Positions 11,768-21,900 of a DNA stretch of 64,000 nt are shown one piece after another. The translations under genes were made by a program, and so were the position numbers. Each line of letters begins with the position of its first letter. Positions within the stretch are counted from its first letter, which is position 1. This stretch comes from Diphasiastrum complanatum. Lineage: Eukaryota > Streptophyta > Lycopodiopsida > Lycopodiales > Lycopodiaceae. The stretch lies in assembly GCA_029204225.1 (NCBI GenBank), contig CM055097.1, positions 68,663,955-68,727,954 of the forward strand, read 5' to 3'. The notes beneath the pieces were generated by a model. It did no database searches, was not told the DNA's origin, and saw only the letters and a program-made list of their open reading frames with translations.

Positions 11768-12969
11768 TCAACATAGTTGAAACCGAAAGATAACATAAAG
11801 CACATTCTTAATGTACTCTTCTTCACCATTAGGCAAAATGATGGCTACAATTCCAATTCCATGAATAGAATAAGATGCATCATCCGCACATTGTACCTTA
11901 CTTCCATTTTGCACTTTCACTAATTTAGTGAATGCTTCTTTACTAGAAGTCAAAATCAGCAACTTGCAAAACAGAATCTAAATTCCTCATAGATGTAGTA
12001 GTACTAGTAGAAGCAATATTAGACACAAAAGCATAGTCTTGGTTGAAGAGATCACCACTAGCTTCAAGCTCTTGCTCCAAAGTAGCAGGTGATGCACTAG
12101 TATCAATTCCGTTACTCTCCTCTTTCGCAAGCTTCTTCTTACAATTTGATGAAGTGCCCATACCTTTTGCAATAATGGCACTTCCCTTTCTTCTTTTGAG
12201 TGTTGACATTTTGAAATCCAACGGGCTTTTGCTCATCCTCGGAAGGAGGATTCCCCTTTCCTTTTGACTTGCCTTTGCCCTTTGCTTTCGTGAAGAAAGC
12301 TTGATCTTGTTGAGTGTCGCCCGCAAAGTTTTGCCTCGTTTGCTCCTCTTGAAGAAGCAGCCCAACAAGTTCATCAAAGGAGAGTTGCTGTCCCCTAAGA
12401 GAGATACTCAAAGATGAAACAAATGGAAGATAAGATGAAGGTAATGAGTTGAGAGTAATGGAAACAAATTGAGCATCCTCAATTATCTCATCAATATTGA
12501 GAAGCTCCTCACGAAGATCCTTGATTTTCATCAAGTGATTGGTCACTTGATCCCCTTATTGCATCTTCAACAAAGAAAGCTGATTTCTAAGATACACCAC
12601 TCTTGCTGGATTTTTGACTCTATACATAGTATAAAGTGTATCTCACGCACTTTTAGATGTCTTACAAGACCTAATATGAGGTAAGATAGATCTTTTCACA
12701 GCAAGAGCAACCATAGAATGTGCTTGTGCATCCCTTCTATCCCACTTCTTTTGTTCTTCCGAAGATGTAGAAGATGATGTTGATGATGATGATCCACGAG
12801 GTGTAGGAGGTGCCAAAGACGGAGGCCTTTCCTCATCACCATTGACCAAATCCCACAGCCCTTTCGCTATGAGAAGATTCTTCATCGTGTAACTCCACAA
12901 GGAGTAGTTTGTGCCATCCAACCGATCTTCACTAAACAAAGAACCGATAGCTTCCGATTCTTTAGCCAT
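11768..12969 (-). pseudogene. Copia-1 Gag and protease region, frameshifted, protease active site deleted
   Basis: Gag starts at the ATG at 12969 ([39 protein letters not shown]) and runs in pieces through the UBN2-type core (EEQTRQNF, FDELVGLLLQ) to a CCHC knuckle CHYCKRYGHFIKL near 12150. Several frame changes split it. At the protease, the sequence goes from LQVAD directly to SKEAFTKLVKVQ; in Copia-2c the same place holds the active-site motif VIDSGATRRM, so about 45-60 bp with the catalytic Asp are missing here. The gag-protease part is therefore non-functional while the rest of pol is better kept. Confidence 0.85.
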
Positions 12970-13540
12970 TACCTCCAACAAAATTTCAGCTTGTAGTAGA
13001 TAGGAAAGAGAGCCTTTCCACAACCAAATCTATTCAAAAATTTGCAGCAAACAAAGAGCTGAAAGTAACAGCACAAGATGTCTTTCAATCTGCAACCAAA
13101 GTGCCCAAAAGATGATGGATAGATGGTTGTCTTTCTGCACAAAAAAACCAGCTTCTTGAAAATTAGGTTAGCTTCGATTGAAGCCTACACCGAAACCCAA
13201 TTAGGAAGCCAAATAGTGTGATTAACACACACTCCAATAGGGCTGTTGAAAGCGCCTTACTACTTGCTGAGAATCTGCAAATTTCCAGCCACAAGTTGAC
13301 CTAACCCTGAAAAGGGTTTGCTGAATTTTGGGCACCCTCCGACACAAATGCAAACCTGAAAACAAAAACAGCAAGATAAGGAGAAACCACAACCAAAACC
13401 TCCTTCAACCTGAAAAGAGACAAAAAAACTGATCCAAACTCCACTTGAAAAGATCAGCAAGATGCTGAAATTTCACAACAAAAAGCAGAGAAGCTCCTCT
13501 TCTAGTAGGGCGCCAACAAACAAGCTTGCTGCAGATCCGG

Positions 13541-13554
13541 TAGCTTTGATACCA
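13541..13554 (-). promoter_or_regulatory. Copia-1 primer-binding site
   Basis: On the minus strand TGGTATCAAAGC starts directly after the 5' LTR end, matching the usual initiator-tRNA-Met primer site of copia elements with one or two changes. Confidence 0.85.
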
Positions 13555-13642
13555 TGTAGGAAAGCAAGAGTCAAGTCACCAAGATCTAGTTATCAATCAA
13601 TCTCCACAGAAAATAAGAGAGAAGAGACTGGGCGCCCAACTC

Positions 13643-13688
<46 letters not shown>

Positions 13689-14019
13689 CAGCAACAAGAG
13701 CAATGGAGAGCAATGCTTAGCCAAACTGTAAAAATGGAATACACAATGAGCATCTAAGTACTCTACCTGGATGTGACCAAATGCTACCAAACCCTAAGGT
13801 TAACCACTTACTAAATGTAGGGCACCCCCAAAAGTCAAGATAGGGCCCCTAAACAAAATTAGACCCCTAAGGACCCACAAGTCAGTACATGACCAAAATC
13901 GGGTCCAACTGAACTTAAGACAAACTTAAGATGGCCTGAATAACTAAATACCCATGGTTACACAAATCTCGACCTTTTAACCTATGGATTAACTTTGGCA
14001 TAGTCATTTATTTCTAACA
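13555..14019 (-). repeat. Copia-1 5' LTR
   Basis: This 465-bp LTR pairs with 8390-8840. It has a longer (GA)n at 13646-13685 and lacks the gggtcaaag string. On the minus strand it starts TGTTAGAAATAAATG and ends TTTCCTACA. Confidence 0.95.
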
Positions 14020-16262
14020 GCATCTCGAATAGACTTACGGAAGCAAAATCTTTCCATCTGGGCAAGGGAAGCATGGCCTTTCCCAAGCCTACTAGAAGCT
14101 GCCTGTCTCATACTAAATATAGGACAAATAAAAAGTGTGCCTAAGTAAGTGTAGGATGGAACAATCTCCAGTGGCTGACTGTCAAAAACGAGCTCCTGTC
14201 TCAACATAAAGCTCCTGGAAGTGTTGAAGACCATCACCTTGGTCTTCGCAATGTTCACCCCTAGGCCCCATCGGGAACCATGAAGACAATCAATCTCTCT
14301 TTGTAACCCCTCTCTAGTAGGTGAAACTAGAACCACATCATCTACATAAAGAAGAATAGCGATCAAGATGTCTCCAAGTCTGCAACCAGATCCGTCACAC
14401 TGCTCAATAACCCTCTCCAACTCATCAATATATAGTCCAAAAAGTGTAGGAGAGAGGGAACATCCCTGCTTCACCCCAATAGTGCTCCTGATTTGCTTTG
14501 AGATACCTCTGTCACTCCGAAAACATCCCAATACTCTGTTATAAAGTGCCATCACTGCTAGGACCGTGTCATCAGAGAAACCAAGGTCTCGTATCTACTG
14601 AATGAGTAAAGAGCATGGGACAGAGTCGAAGGCTTTCCTGAAGTCAACGAAGCAACAATAAACTCGCTCTCGCCGGTCCCGAGCTTCCTCAATAATGGCT
14701 CTGAGAGTAAAGATATGATCTGTAGTAGAATAATGGGCTCTAAATCCAGCCTGGCCCGCAATCTCTTGGTCTCTGCCTCAATACTCACAGCTGATTGAAG
14801 AATAATGCCATACAACTTCGTGAAAACGTGCCCAATCATAAAAGTCCGATAGTTACTAGGATTCATGGGATCACCATTTTTGTGTATGGAATGGATGATG
14901 TTGGTGCACCAAGAAGAAGGAAAACCAAAGACAATGGCTTGATTGAGTAGAGTGGCTAGGAGAGGTGATAGTAAATCAACAGCATGGATTAAAAGCTTGG
15001 ATTCAAGGTCATCAATATCCCTGGCTTTACTGGTGTTCAATTTCTTGATGGCATTGTGGACCATATCAGTAGTGAAGAAGGTAAACTCAGAAGGTCTAGG
15101 GGAGATGGAAATAGGTGTGTCAGTATCAATGGTATATAAGGCAATGGCATAATCACTCCAAATGCGCAGATCATCAAGGAGCGGAGGTGGAGCACGGGGA
15201 ATGAACTCACGCCAGAATGCGCCTGTGGAAGAACTATAGAGGAGACCAATAAGTCTTCGCTCTTCCAAACTATCATATGCGCGTTTCTTACGACGGAGTA
15301 AGCGGGTAAAGTGACGACGTGTGGATTGCAAGGATGAGGTGTGTGTATGCGAGCATGTATGAGAAGGTGATGGTGGGAGCGACAACCATTGTCATACCAA
15401 GGTGGGCGCACCGATCTAGGCTTGGTGTTTTGTTTTTGTTTGTTATGATGGGGTTTAGAAGGGAAGGAAGCAGCGGTAGCCGTATGGAGTGCTGTGGTAA
15501 GGAAGGAAGCTTGCGCTTCAAGCGAGCTATGATGTGGGAAAATGTGGAGCAGCGGGGTAAGCAAATGCTGATAGGTAGGTGCAAGTGAGTGGTCAAAAAT
15601 GTATTTGGATGAACAAGACAATGGTGGGGGTGAGAACTATCGAGGCATAGAACAAGTACCAAGGCTAAAGAAAAGGAAGGAATGATCAGAGAGAGTGGTA
15701 GGAGAGATACGAAAATTATGGATGAGTGAGATGGATGAAGGTGATCCGATAAGGTAATCAACAACACTATGGCCGCCACTGTGGGGATGGCAGGTGTATC
15801 TGCCCGAGTCGGGCCAACAAGTTTAACCATTAAAAATGGCCAACTCATGAGCTTCTCCTAATTGCAATAAGTATTCGCCATAGGTAGTAATGGGACCCAA
15901 AATGTCCTCAGAAATCCTAGTAACACACAAGTCATCTCCATCAAGGGCACGTACACGAAGCTGGCCCATAGAACCATAAAAATTTGTCTGTCATGAAGTT
16001 GTCCTGGCATTAAAGTCACCGGTGAAAAAGATGTAACCTCGTTCTGCATATCTGCTATATTTGTAGAAAGATCAATGTAGGGTGAACCATTACCCTCCAC
16101 AAAGGAAGAAGATACTGGAGGGAAATAACAAGCTGCAACAAAGATGTCTCTGTCAGAACCAGCGCTATGCGCGTCAATGCGGAACCAAATGTACCATGAG
16201 TTTTCATCATGGCTGATGAACTCAAAAATAGGATGCAGTGACTCCCTATATAGGCAATTCTG
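14020..16262 (-). mobile_element. LINE C, 5' part: endonuclease and RT with YVDD
   Basis: Read from 16262 downward: endonuclease lacking its first part (RDIFVAACYFPPVSS, near 16140), more endonuclease (15848-15600, SGGHSVVDYLIGSP-type sequence), linker (PPWYDNGCRSHHHLLIHARI, near 15490), then the RT from FFTTDMVHNAIKKLNTSKAR through HSIHKNGDPMNPSNYRTFM to IGVKQGCSLSPTLFGLYIDE and LLYVDDVVLVSPTREGL (about 14380-14330). The catalytic YVDD is present, so this is the least damaged RT among the LINEs, but stops and frame changes interrupt it at least three times. It stops at SIRDA where Copia-1 is inserted. Confidence 0.88.
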
Positions 16263-16612
16263 AACTCCCAAAATGCTATTGAAGAAGCTGAAAAGTTTTT
16301 GGAAGGACATCTTCAGCACCATAGCAAAGGTATGGAAATTGCCTGGCGACCTAAGGACCCAGATACTCTTGTCATCCGCTTCACGTTAGAATCTCACCGG
16401 CGCGAAGTTTTAGGGAAACGATCTAAATTACGTGATACCAAAATCTATCTGGATGAAGATCTTACTTTCATCCAACTCCAAGAACGTAAAAAGGCAAGAC
16501 AGGAAGCTCTATCTACTGGCAGATGACTTATATATCGCGATGGCATTATCAGATTTGTAGATTGTAAGCCTATAGTTGATAAAAATCTTAATTTTGAGGT
16601 AGAGTCTGAGCA
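16263..16612 (+). mobile_element. LINE C, inverted 5' segment (ORF1 RNA-binding end)
   Basis: At about 16262 the sequence flips to the plus strand and continues as ORF1: LQHHSKGMEIAWRPKDPDTL, then FTLESHRREVLGKRSKLRD and IYLDEDLTFIQLQERKKAR. It matches the ORF1 at 17990-18345 both in and beyond the coding part, and ends near 16612. A 3' minus part starting inside the endonuclease joined to an inverted upstream stretch is the layout produced by twin priming of a LINE. Confidence 0.8.
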
Positions 16613-17071
16613 TAGATGCAGCGCGTTTCTGGAACGCGTTTCAAAATCGTGGTCAGAAACATGGTTCAGAAATGCATTTCTAAAATTTTCCAAAAAATTC
16701 CAGAAACGTTTTTTTTTTTTTAGTTTTTACTGTGTAGTTTGCTGACTGTTTCGGGCGTAGGATGGTCCAATTTAGGTGCATTAATCCTATTATAATTGAC
16801 AACGGAATTTAGTATAGACAAGAAACAATGAACATGAATCTGAAATTCTGATTATAATAAAGCAGGTACATATGATGGTGCTATCCAAGCATGCACCCTG
16901 GAGAAGGGCTTCAATGGCGATCTAGAATAGACTCTGGATGATTGATTTACACAATAACAGAATGCTGAGAGAGCGAACAACCAAAGGACCAAGGGGATGC
17001 AAAACACCAAAAAGTGTGTATTCCCTTAAGGAGTTGGAACGCCAAATCATGAAGAGGCCTTATCGTCGAGG
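16613..17071. other. Unassigned spacer with a cgtttctgg dyad and poly(T)
   Basis: Nothing coding is recognised. At 16627-16710 there are repeated short words (gcgtttctggaacgcgtttc, tttctaaaa, ttccagaaacg) forming imperfect dyads, followed by a T run at 16711-16722. An open stretch near 16935-17070 encodes a basic peptide, but no family is recognised. Confidence 0.4.
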
Positions 17072-17180
17072 CCGGGGTCCCTGCCGCTGGGGGGTGTTGC
17101 CCCCCAAACCCCCCACTGGGGGGCTACCCCCCCCCCCGGACCCCCTATTTCTCGGGGGGCTACCGCCCCCCAAACCTCTT
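17072..17180. repeat. G/C-run inverted repeat cluster
   Basis: This 110-bp block contains four alternations of G runs and C runs, with the words gggggctac and ccccccaaacc each occurring twice or more. The G and C runs can pair with each other and the G runs could form quadruplexes. It is sharply richer in GC than its surroundings. Confidence 0.7.
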
Positions 17181-17299
17181 GAACATTTATTGAAAGCCAG
17201 AGCAAATAACAACCAAATAGCTATTGAAAATAAGATCGGACCTGTCCAGCGGGGCATTTTCTTGTGATTAGTGCCTGCCTCCAGCCTCTAGCTCCTTGC

Positions 17300-18570
17300 T
17301 ATGACCAGTGCTTGCTTCCATCGTTGAGGTATTGAGCATCAGCGCCTGCCTCTATCGCTGAGATATCTATTTGATTCAGGTCTTCACGCATCTTGTATCA
17401 CTGGGGTTATTTGCTTGCAAAGCATCATGGCTAAAAGTAAGAAGGTTGGTGTACCTGCTCCCCAACCGGTCTCTTTGGACTCCATTGAGTCAGCCTTGAC
17501 ATCTCCTACTCCAGCTATGCCACAACCTCCTCAGCCATCGTTAGCATCCAGCATTGCTTCATCTTCTTCACAGCTCTTCTCCTTCCCTTTCTATGCCTAT
17601 GGCAGTTCATATCTCCCCATCAAATCCTATTCTAGGTGAACCTACTATAGCTCTTCATTTGACTCCGAATAATCCAAAAGCATCTTTACCTTCATCTTTC
17701 ATGATCGCTGTGCAAATGCAACTCTAGAAGCTGGATACGTCCTTTGAGGAACTCAAGAAAGAAGTTGCAGCTATCAGGAACAAAACATCTACCCAAATAG
17801 CTACCTCAGCTAAAATCCAACAACTCGAAAATTAGGTGCAAGAGCATCATAGGGCTGTCCAATCATGGGCATACGTACTTAAAAGTTTGACTCATGCTAT
17901 TCTTCCAGCTTCTCCTTCACCTTCGTTTATCTCAGCCACGTTCAGTGAGAGCCGTTTGCGAGAGTATAAGCTCTTCATGTTCATGTTAGAGGTATTACAA
18001 ACTCCCATGATGCTATTGGAGAGTCTAAGAAGTTTTTGGAAGAGAATCTTCAACATCACAACAAAGGTATGGAAACAACTTGGCGACCAAAAAAGGATCA
18101 AGATACTCTTGTTATACACTTCACCTCAGTGTCTCACCATCGTGAAGTATTGGGACAAAGATCTAAGCTGCAGGATACTAAAATTTACTTGGACGAAGAC
18201 CTTACTTTCATCCAAGTGCAAGAGCGGAAAAAGGTAAGATAGGAAGATATAGCAACCGGAAAGCATCATGATGGAAATAATCAAATTTGTAGATCGTAAA
18301 TATACTGCTATTAATGTGAGTTTGAATTATGAGATAGAATCAGAGTTAGAGAAATGAAGAGATGTCCAGTTGAACTTGTAAATGGTCTTTGCACCATATA
18401 ATCTTGGCCATAAAGTTCTCTTCTTAGTTAGCTAATTTGTTTTAAGTTGTCTGATGGCATTGATCCATTTGAGTTCCATCTCGTTTGATGTACTGTTTGG
18501 TCTTATAGGCCTTAGGGCACGGAAAAGGTGTTAATGAATCTTTCTTTCTTTCTCTCTCTCAAAAAGCTAT
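17300..18570 (+). mobile_element. ORF1-only LINE derivative (plus strand)
   Basis: The plus strand carries an ORF1 beginning MAKSKKVGVPAPQPVSLD at 17426, Pro/Ser-rich, then a presumed coiled coil (FEELKKEVAAIRNKT), then the RNA-binding domain (ESKKFLEENLQHHNKGME, IYLDEDLTFIQVQERKKVR) ending near 18345. Instead of ORF2, about 200 bp of 3' sequence follows, ending in ggccttagggcacggaaaag, gtgttaatgaatc and (TTTC)n(TC)n at 18540-18560. Two stops and a frame change are present. The whole endonuclease-RT is absent, so it is an internally deleted copy that kept both ORF1 and a 3' end. Confidence 0.75.
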
Positions 18571-18889
18571 CTTCTCAAAAGCTTACTAATTATCAACTCC
18601 TTATAGTACGTCTACCATGACTCTAAAATTTTGGTAAGGACAATCCTGATTCATACGAAATGACTGTTAAATATTTGTCAAAAGAATTTCTAGCTGTGAG
18701 ACGTCCAATAGATTTAGCCACAACTTTTCCTGATTTGCATTTAAAGGATAATTTACTTGTTAAACTGCTGAGAAGCTAACCAAATCTGCTCTCTCAACCA
18801 GCTGGAAAGACAATTTTGAAATCTAATGAGCTCTATCAATCACCAACATTCAGGAATAGTCCCATATAATGAATAAAGGGAACACTTAC
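18571..18889 (-). other. Start of the next peptidase intron
   Basis: After the gtaagt donor of exon 7 the sequence is AT-rich without recognised features up to the LINE derivative's TC tail. No further exon was seen. Confidence 0.6.
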
Positions 18890-18955
18890 ATTATCAACAG
18901 GTGAGTAGGATTTGATGTACGTATAATAGTCTTTGATATTGGGGTTTCCCCATTC
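18890..18955 (-). CDS. Oligopeptidase B-like exon 7, a 22-codon microexon
   Basis: This exon is only 66 bp and was found by looking for the residues expected after TTAEYE. It follows ctacag, reads [14 protein letters not shown] then KSYSPVDN, and ends at a consensus gtaagt donor. Both phases are 0. The EWG and SYSPVDN motifs are strongly conserved in oligopeptidase B, just before the strand that carries the catalytic Asp. The next exon was not located in the 18.9 kb that remain. Confidence 0.9.
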
Positions 18956-21900
18956 CTGTAGAGAGGAATCACGTCAGGATAAGACTACAAAACAAACCTT
19001 AAGCGAGTTAAGTGGTACGAGTTGCAAAAAATGTTAAACCACACCTAAGTATTTCATCCCAACACCCGGAAAGCCAACAAGCTTCAACTTTCATGCCCTC
19101 TTTGCAGCAGCTCTACTTTGATATCAGTAAGGCAAAACATATCAAGTAGGAAGCTCAAATGGTAAAGGCTCGACCACAAATTGAAAACAACATGTTGCGA
19201 CCAACAAATTTGACATGTCTACATTCGTACAAGTAGCAGGTAAATGAACACTTAGTGTTACTCGATGAAACTTTTTCTGAGATACAAAAATGCCAAAATC
19301 AGAAGAAGTATAGTGTCGTAAACAGAGGAAAATCATGAATGCACACAGGTGCATGGAAATTCACAGCATCGCTTACCTCATACTCTGCTGTAGTCAAGGG
19401 AATAGAACTGTCCAGCATAGTAGTCAGAACATCTACGAAGGCCACCTCTGCAATGGCACATCTGAATAAATCTGGTTTCATTGTCAAAACTGCACCAATC
19501 AGCAGGCCTCCTGCACTCCTTCCATGAATGCACAGCTTCTCCTTCGCCCCAAATTTATTAGCCAACAAATATTCCGCAGAGCATATAAAATCTGTGAATG
19601 TGTTCTTCTTCTTAAAAAGCTTTCCATCGTCGTACCACTTCCGTCCCATCTCACCACCACCACGGATATGCGCTATGGCAAATACTATGCCCCGATTAAG
19701 TAGGGACAGGCTTTCCCCCCTGAAACTGGGCTCATTGACAACCTGCAATTGACAATACCTTCTGTGGACATATAAGCATATACACGCAAGATGAAGAAAG
19801 CCATAAAGGCACCGAAGATTCTAGGAAGACTCTAGAACAAATTCACACAACAGCATCCTACTCAAATGCTATAGTTTACACTTAAACATCTGCAATTATC
19901 GAATTTTTTCACCAAGGAGATCCTGGAATCAAGAGACCTATTTATGGCCCAAGTTAAGATTTGATGGAATGTGACATAACAAAAAGAGATCCCCAGAGAT
20001 TTTACACTTGTGATTAAAGTGCAAGGTGCCGATGAAAGTAATGTATCAAGAATGAAGGACAACGAGGATGTAGATGAGACAAATCAACAGATGTCTTAAA
20101 AAGCTTTTCAGTAAATTTCAAAACTCCGCCTTATAACAATGATACATTAGCGTGAAAGGTGTTGAGGGCCCAACAACAGTACCTGACCAAGATCTGTGAT
20201 TGCGAAAATGTGGTCAAGTAGTTATTTAGAGAAATCCAAACAGAAGTTGAATATAGCAAGTATATAAAGAGTGATTCTCTCAGAAAACATCATTTTTATA
20301 CAGGTTACTATTTTTCACTGAGCTAAGTTCCTCTGACACTGCATTTATGTGATTATGTTTAGAGGAATCCTATCCAGAAAAGAACAGCAGAAAAGTACCA
20401 ACTGTCTTCCGGCCAAAGGATTCCTCTACCCTATCTACCTTAATCACACACTTCACGAGGTCATCATCCACCAGAGAAGGCTATAGCTATCACAGATTTA
20501 CTTACTGGAATACTTGTTAGATAGCTTGAACAAAAGTAGCACATTATTGCTACATGCTATGCAACTCATCTAAAAATCCAATGCGCCATTTCAAGAAGAC
20601 GATCAGAATACTGTGGAAAAAATGTAGGAAAATCAATCAGAGAGGCAGAATCAATCTACCAAGTCTAACATTCTTCGTCGTCTTTGAAATGCACCTCCTT
20701 ATGTTGCTTTTATACCAAAAAACCTAAAGCAAAATCATCATCCTAGGAATTAGATTCATTAAATACAGGGCACGTAGAAAAATTGTCCAGACGTAGGACT
20801 TGCTGGGGAATGGTGGACGTCTGATCGGATGATCCTACTACTGCGTGGAGGCAGTGTTCGACTAATTTCCCTCGGTGTGTGCACCAGTAAGCGAACACAA
20901 GATTAAAGTAGAGCTTTGATTGCGCGGTTGTTTGCGGAAGGAGAAGAGCAAACAATCAAACAAAGCAGTAAGAATGTCAGACAAGAAGACATAGTAGCAA
21001 AGCATGCAATACTCACAAGAATTCTGAACGCAATAGATTAGTGTATGGAAATACACGTCACTTTGATGTTATGAGCACAAGACAATAGCGGGCGAAACCG
21101 CGTGCTCAGGAAGCTAACTCCACTCTGTAAAAGCTATGAGCTTATAACTGACAATCAGTCTGAAGGAGCTGACTGCAAAAGTGATATCAGGTCTTGTGCA
21201 GACCATTGCATACATGAGAGACCCAAGTATCGATCGATAAGGATACTCTCTCATCTGCTCCTCTTCCTGCTTGGTCTGAGGACATTGGTCCTTCGACAAT
21301 CGCAGGCCTGGATCCATCGGTGAGTGAGCTTTCTTACAATTAATCAGATTATATCTGATAAGAACATTTTGAAGATACCTTTGTTGAGTAATAAAGATCA
21401 GCCGTCTCGTTCTGTCTCTGTGAATTTGAATGCCCAGACAGAAGTGAGCTTCGCCCAAATCAGTCATGTCGAATTCAGAAGACAACATCTGTTTAGTATC
21501 CTTCACCAGACTTGTATTGTTGCTAAAAAGCAATGTGTCATCGACGTACAAGGTGATGATAATGAAGGATTGTTGCACTGACTTGGTCGACAGTGCTTGG
21601 TTGAAAGCCTTGCTGATTGCTTCAAGCCATAAAGTGCTTTATGGAGTTTACAGACATGATGCTTCATAACTTCGAGAACGTATCCTTCAGGTTGGAACAT
21701 GTAGATGTCTTCTTCAAAGACTCCGTTCAGATAAGTTGTCTGTACATTGAGTTGATGTATTGCGAGGTCGGCTGCTGCAACATATGACAAGAGGGCTCGG
21801 ATCGATGAGTGCTTGATTAATGGACTGAAAGTCTCGTTTTAGTCGATGTTGGGGATCTGACCAAATCCTCATGCTACCAGTCGTGCCTTCCTTTGTTCAA

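Larger units (their letters stand above)
8390..14019 (-). mobile_element. Copia-1: complete Ty1/copia LTR retrotransposon, inserted in LINE C
   Basis: Two LTRs (451 and 465 bp) bound a 4.7-kb interior with Gag, protease relic, integrase, RT and RNase H in copia order on the minus strand. LTR termini are TGTTAGAAAT and TTTCCTACA. The PBS adjoins the upper LTR and the polypurine tract adjoins the lower. Flanking pentamers gcatt (8385-8389) and gcatc (14020-14024) look like a target-site duplication with one change, and removing the element rejoins LINE C sequence correctly. The LTRs differ by roughly a dozen substitutions plus small indels by eye, so the insertion is fairly young. Gag and protease carry frame damage, while the RT-RNase H end is open. 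Confidence 0.95.

Noticed and set aside
38-18889. Last peptidase exon(s) with catalytic Asp and His
   Set aside because: I looked for codons of the HDPRV and GAGHF motifs on the minus strand and found no convincing match outside transposons; they are probably beyond the left edge.
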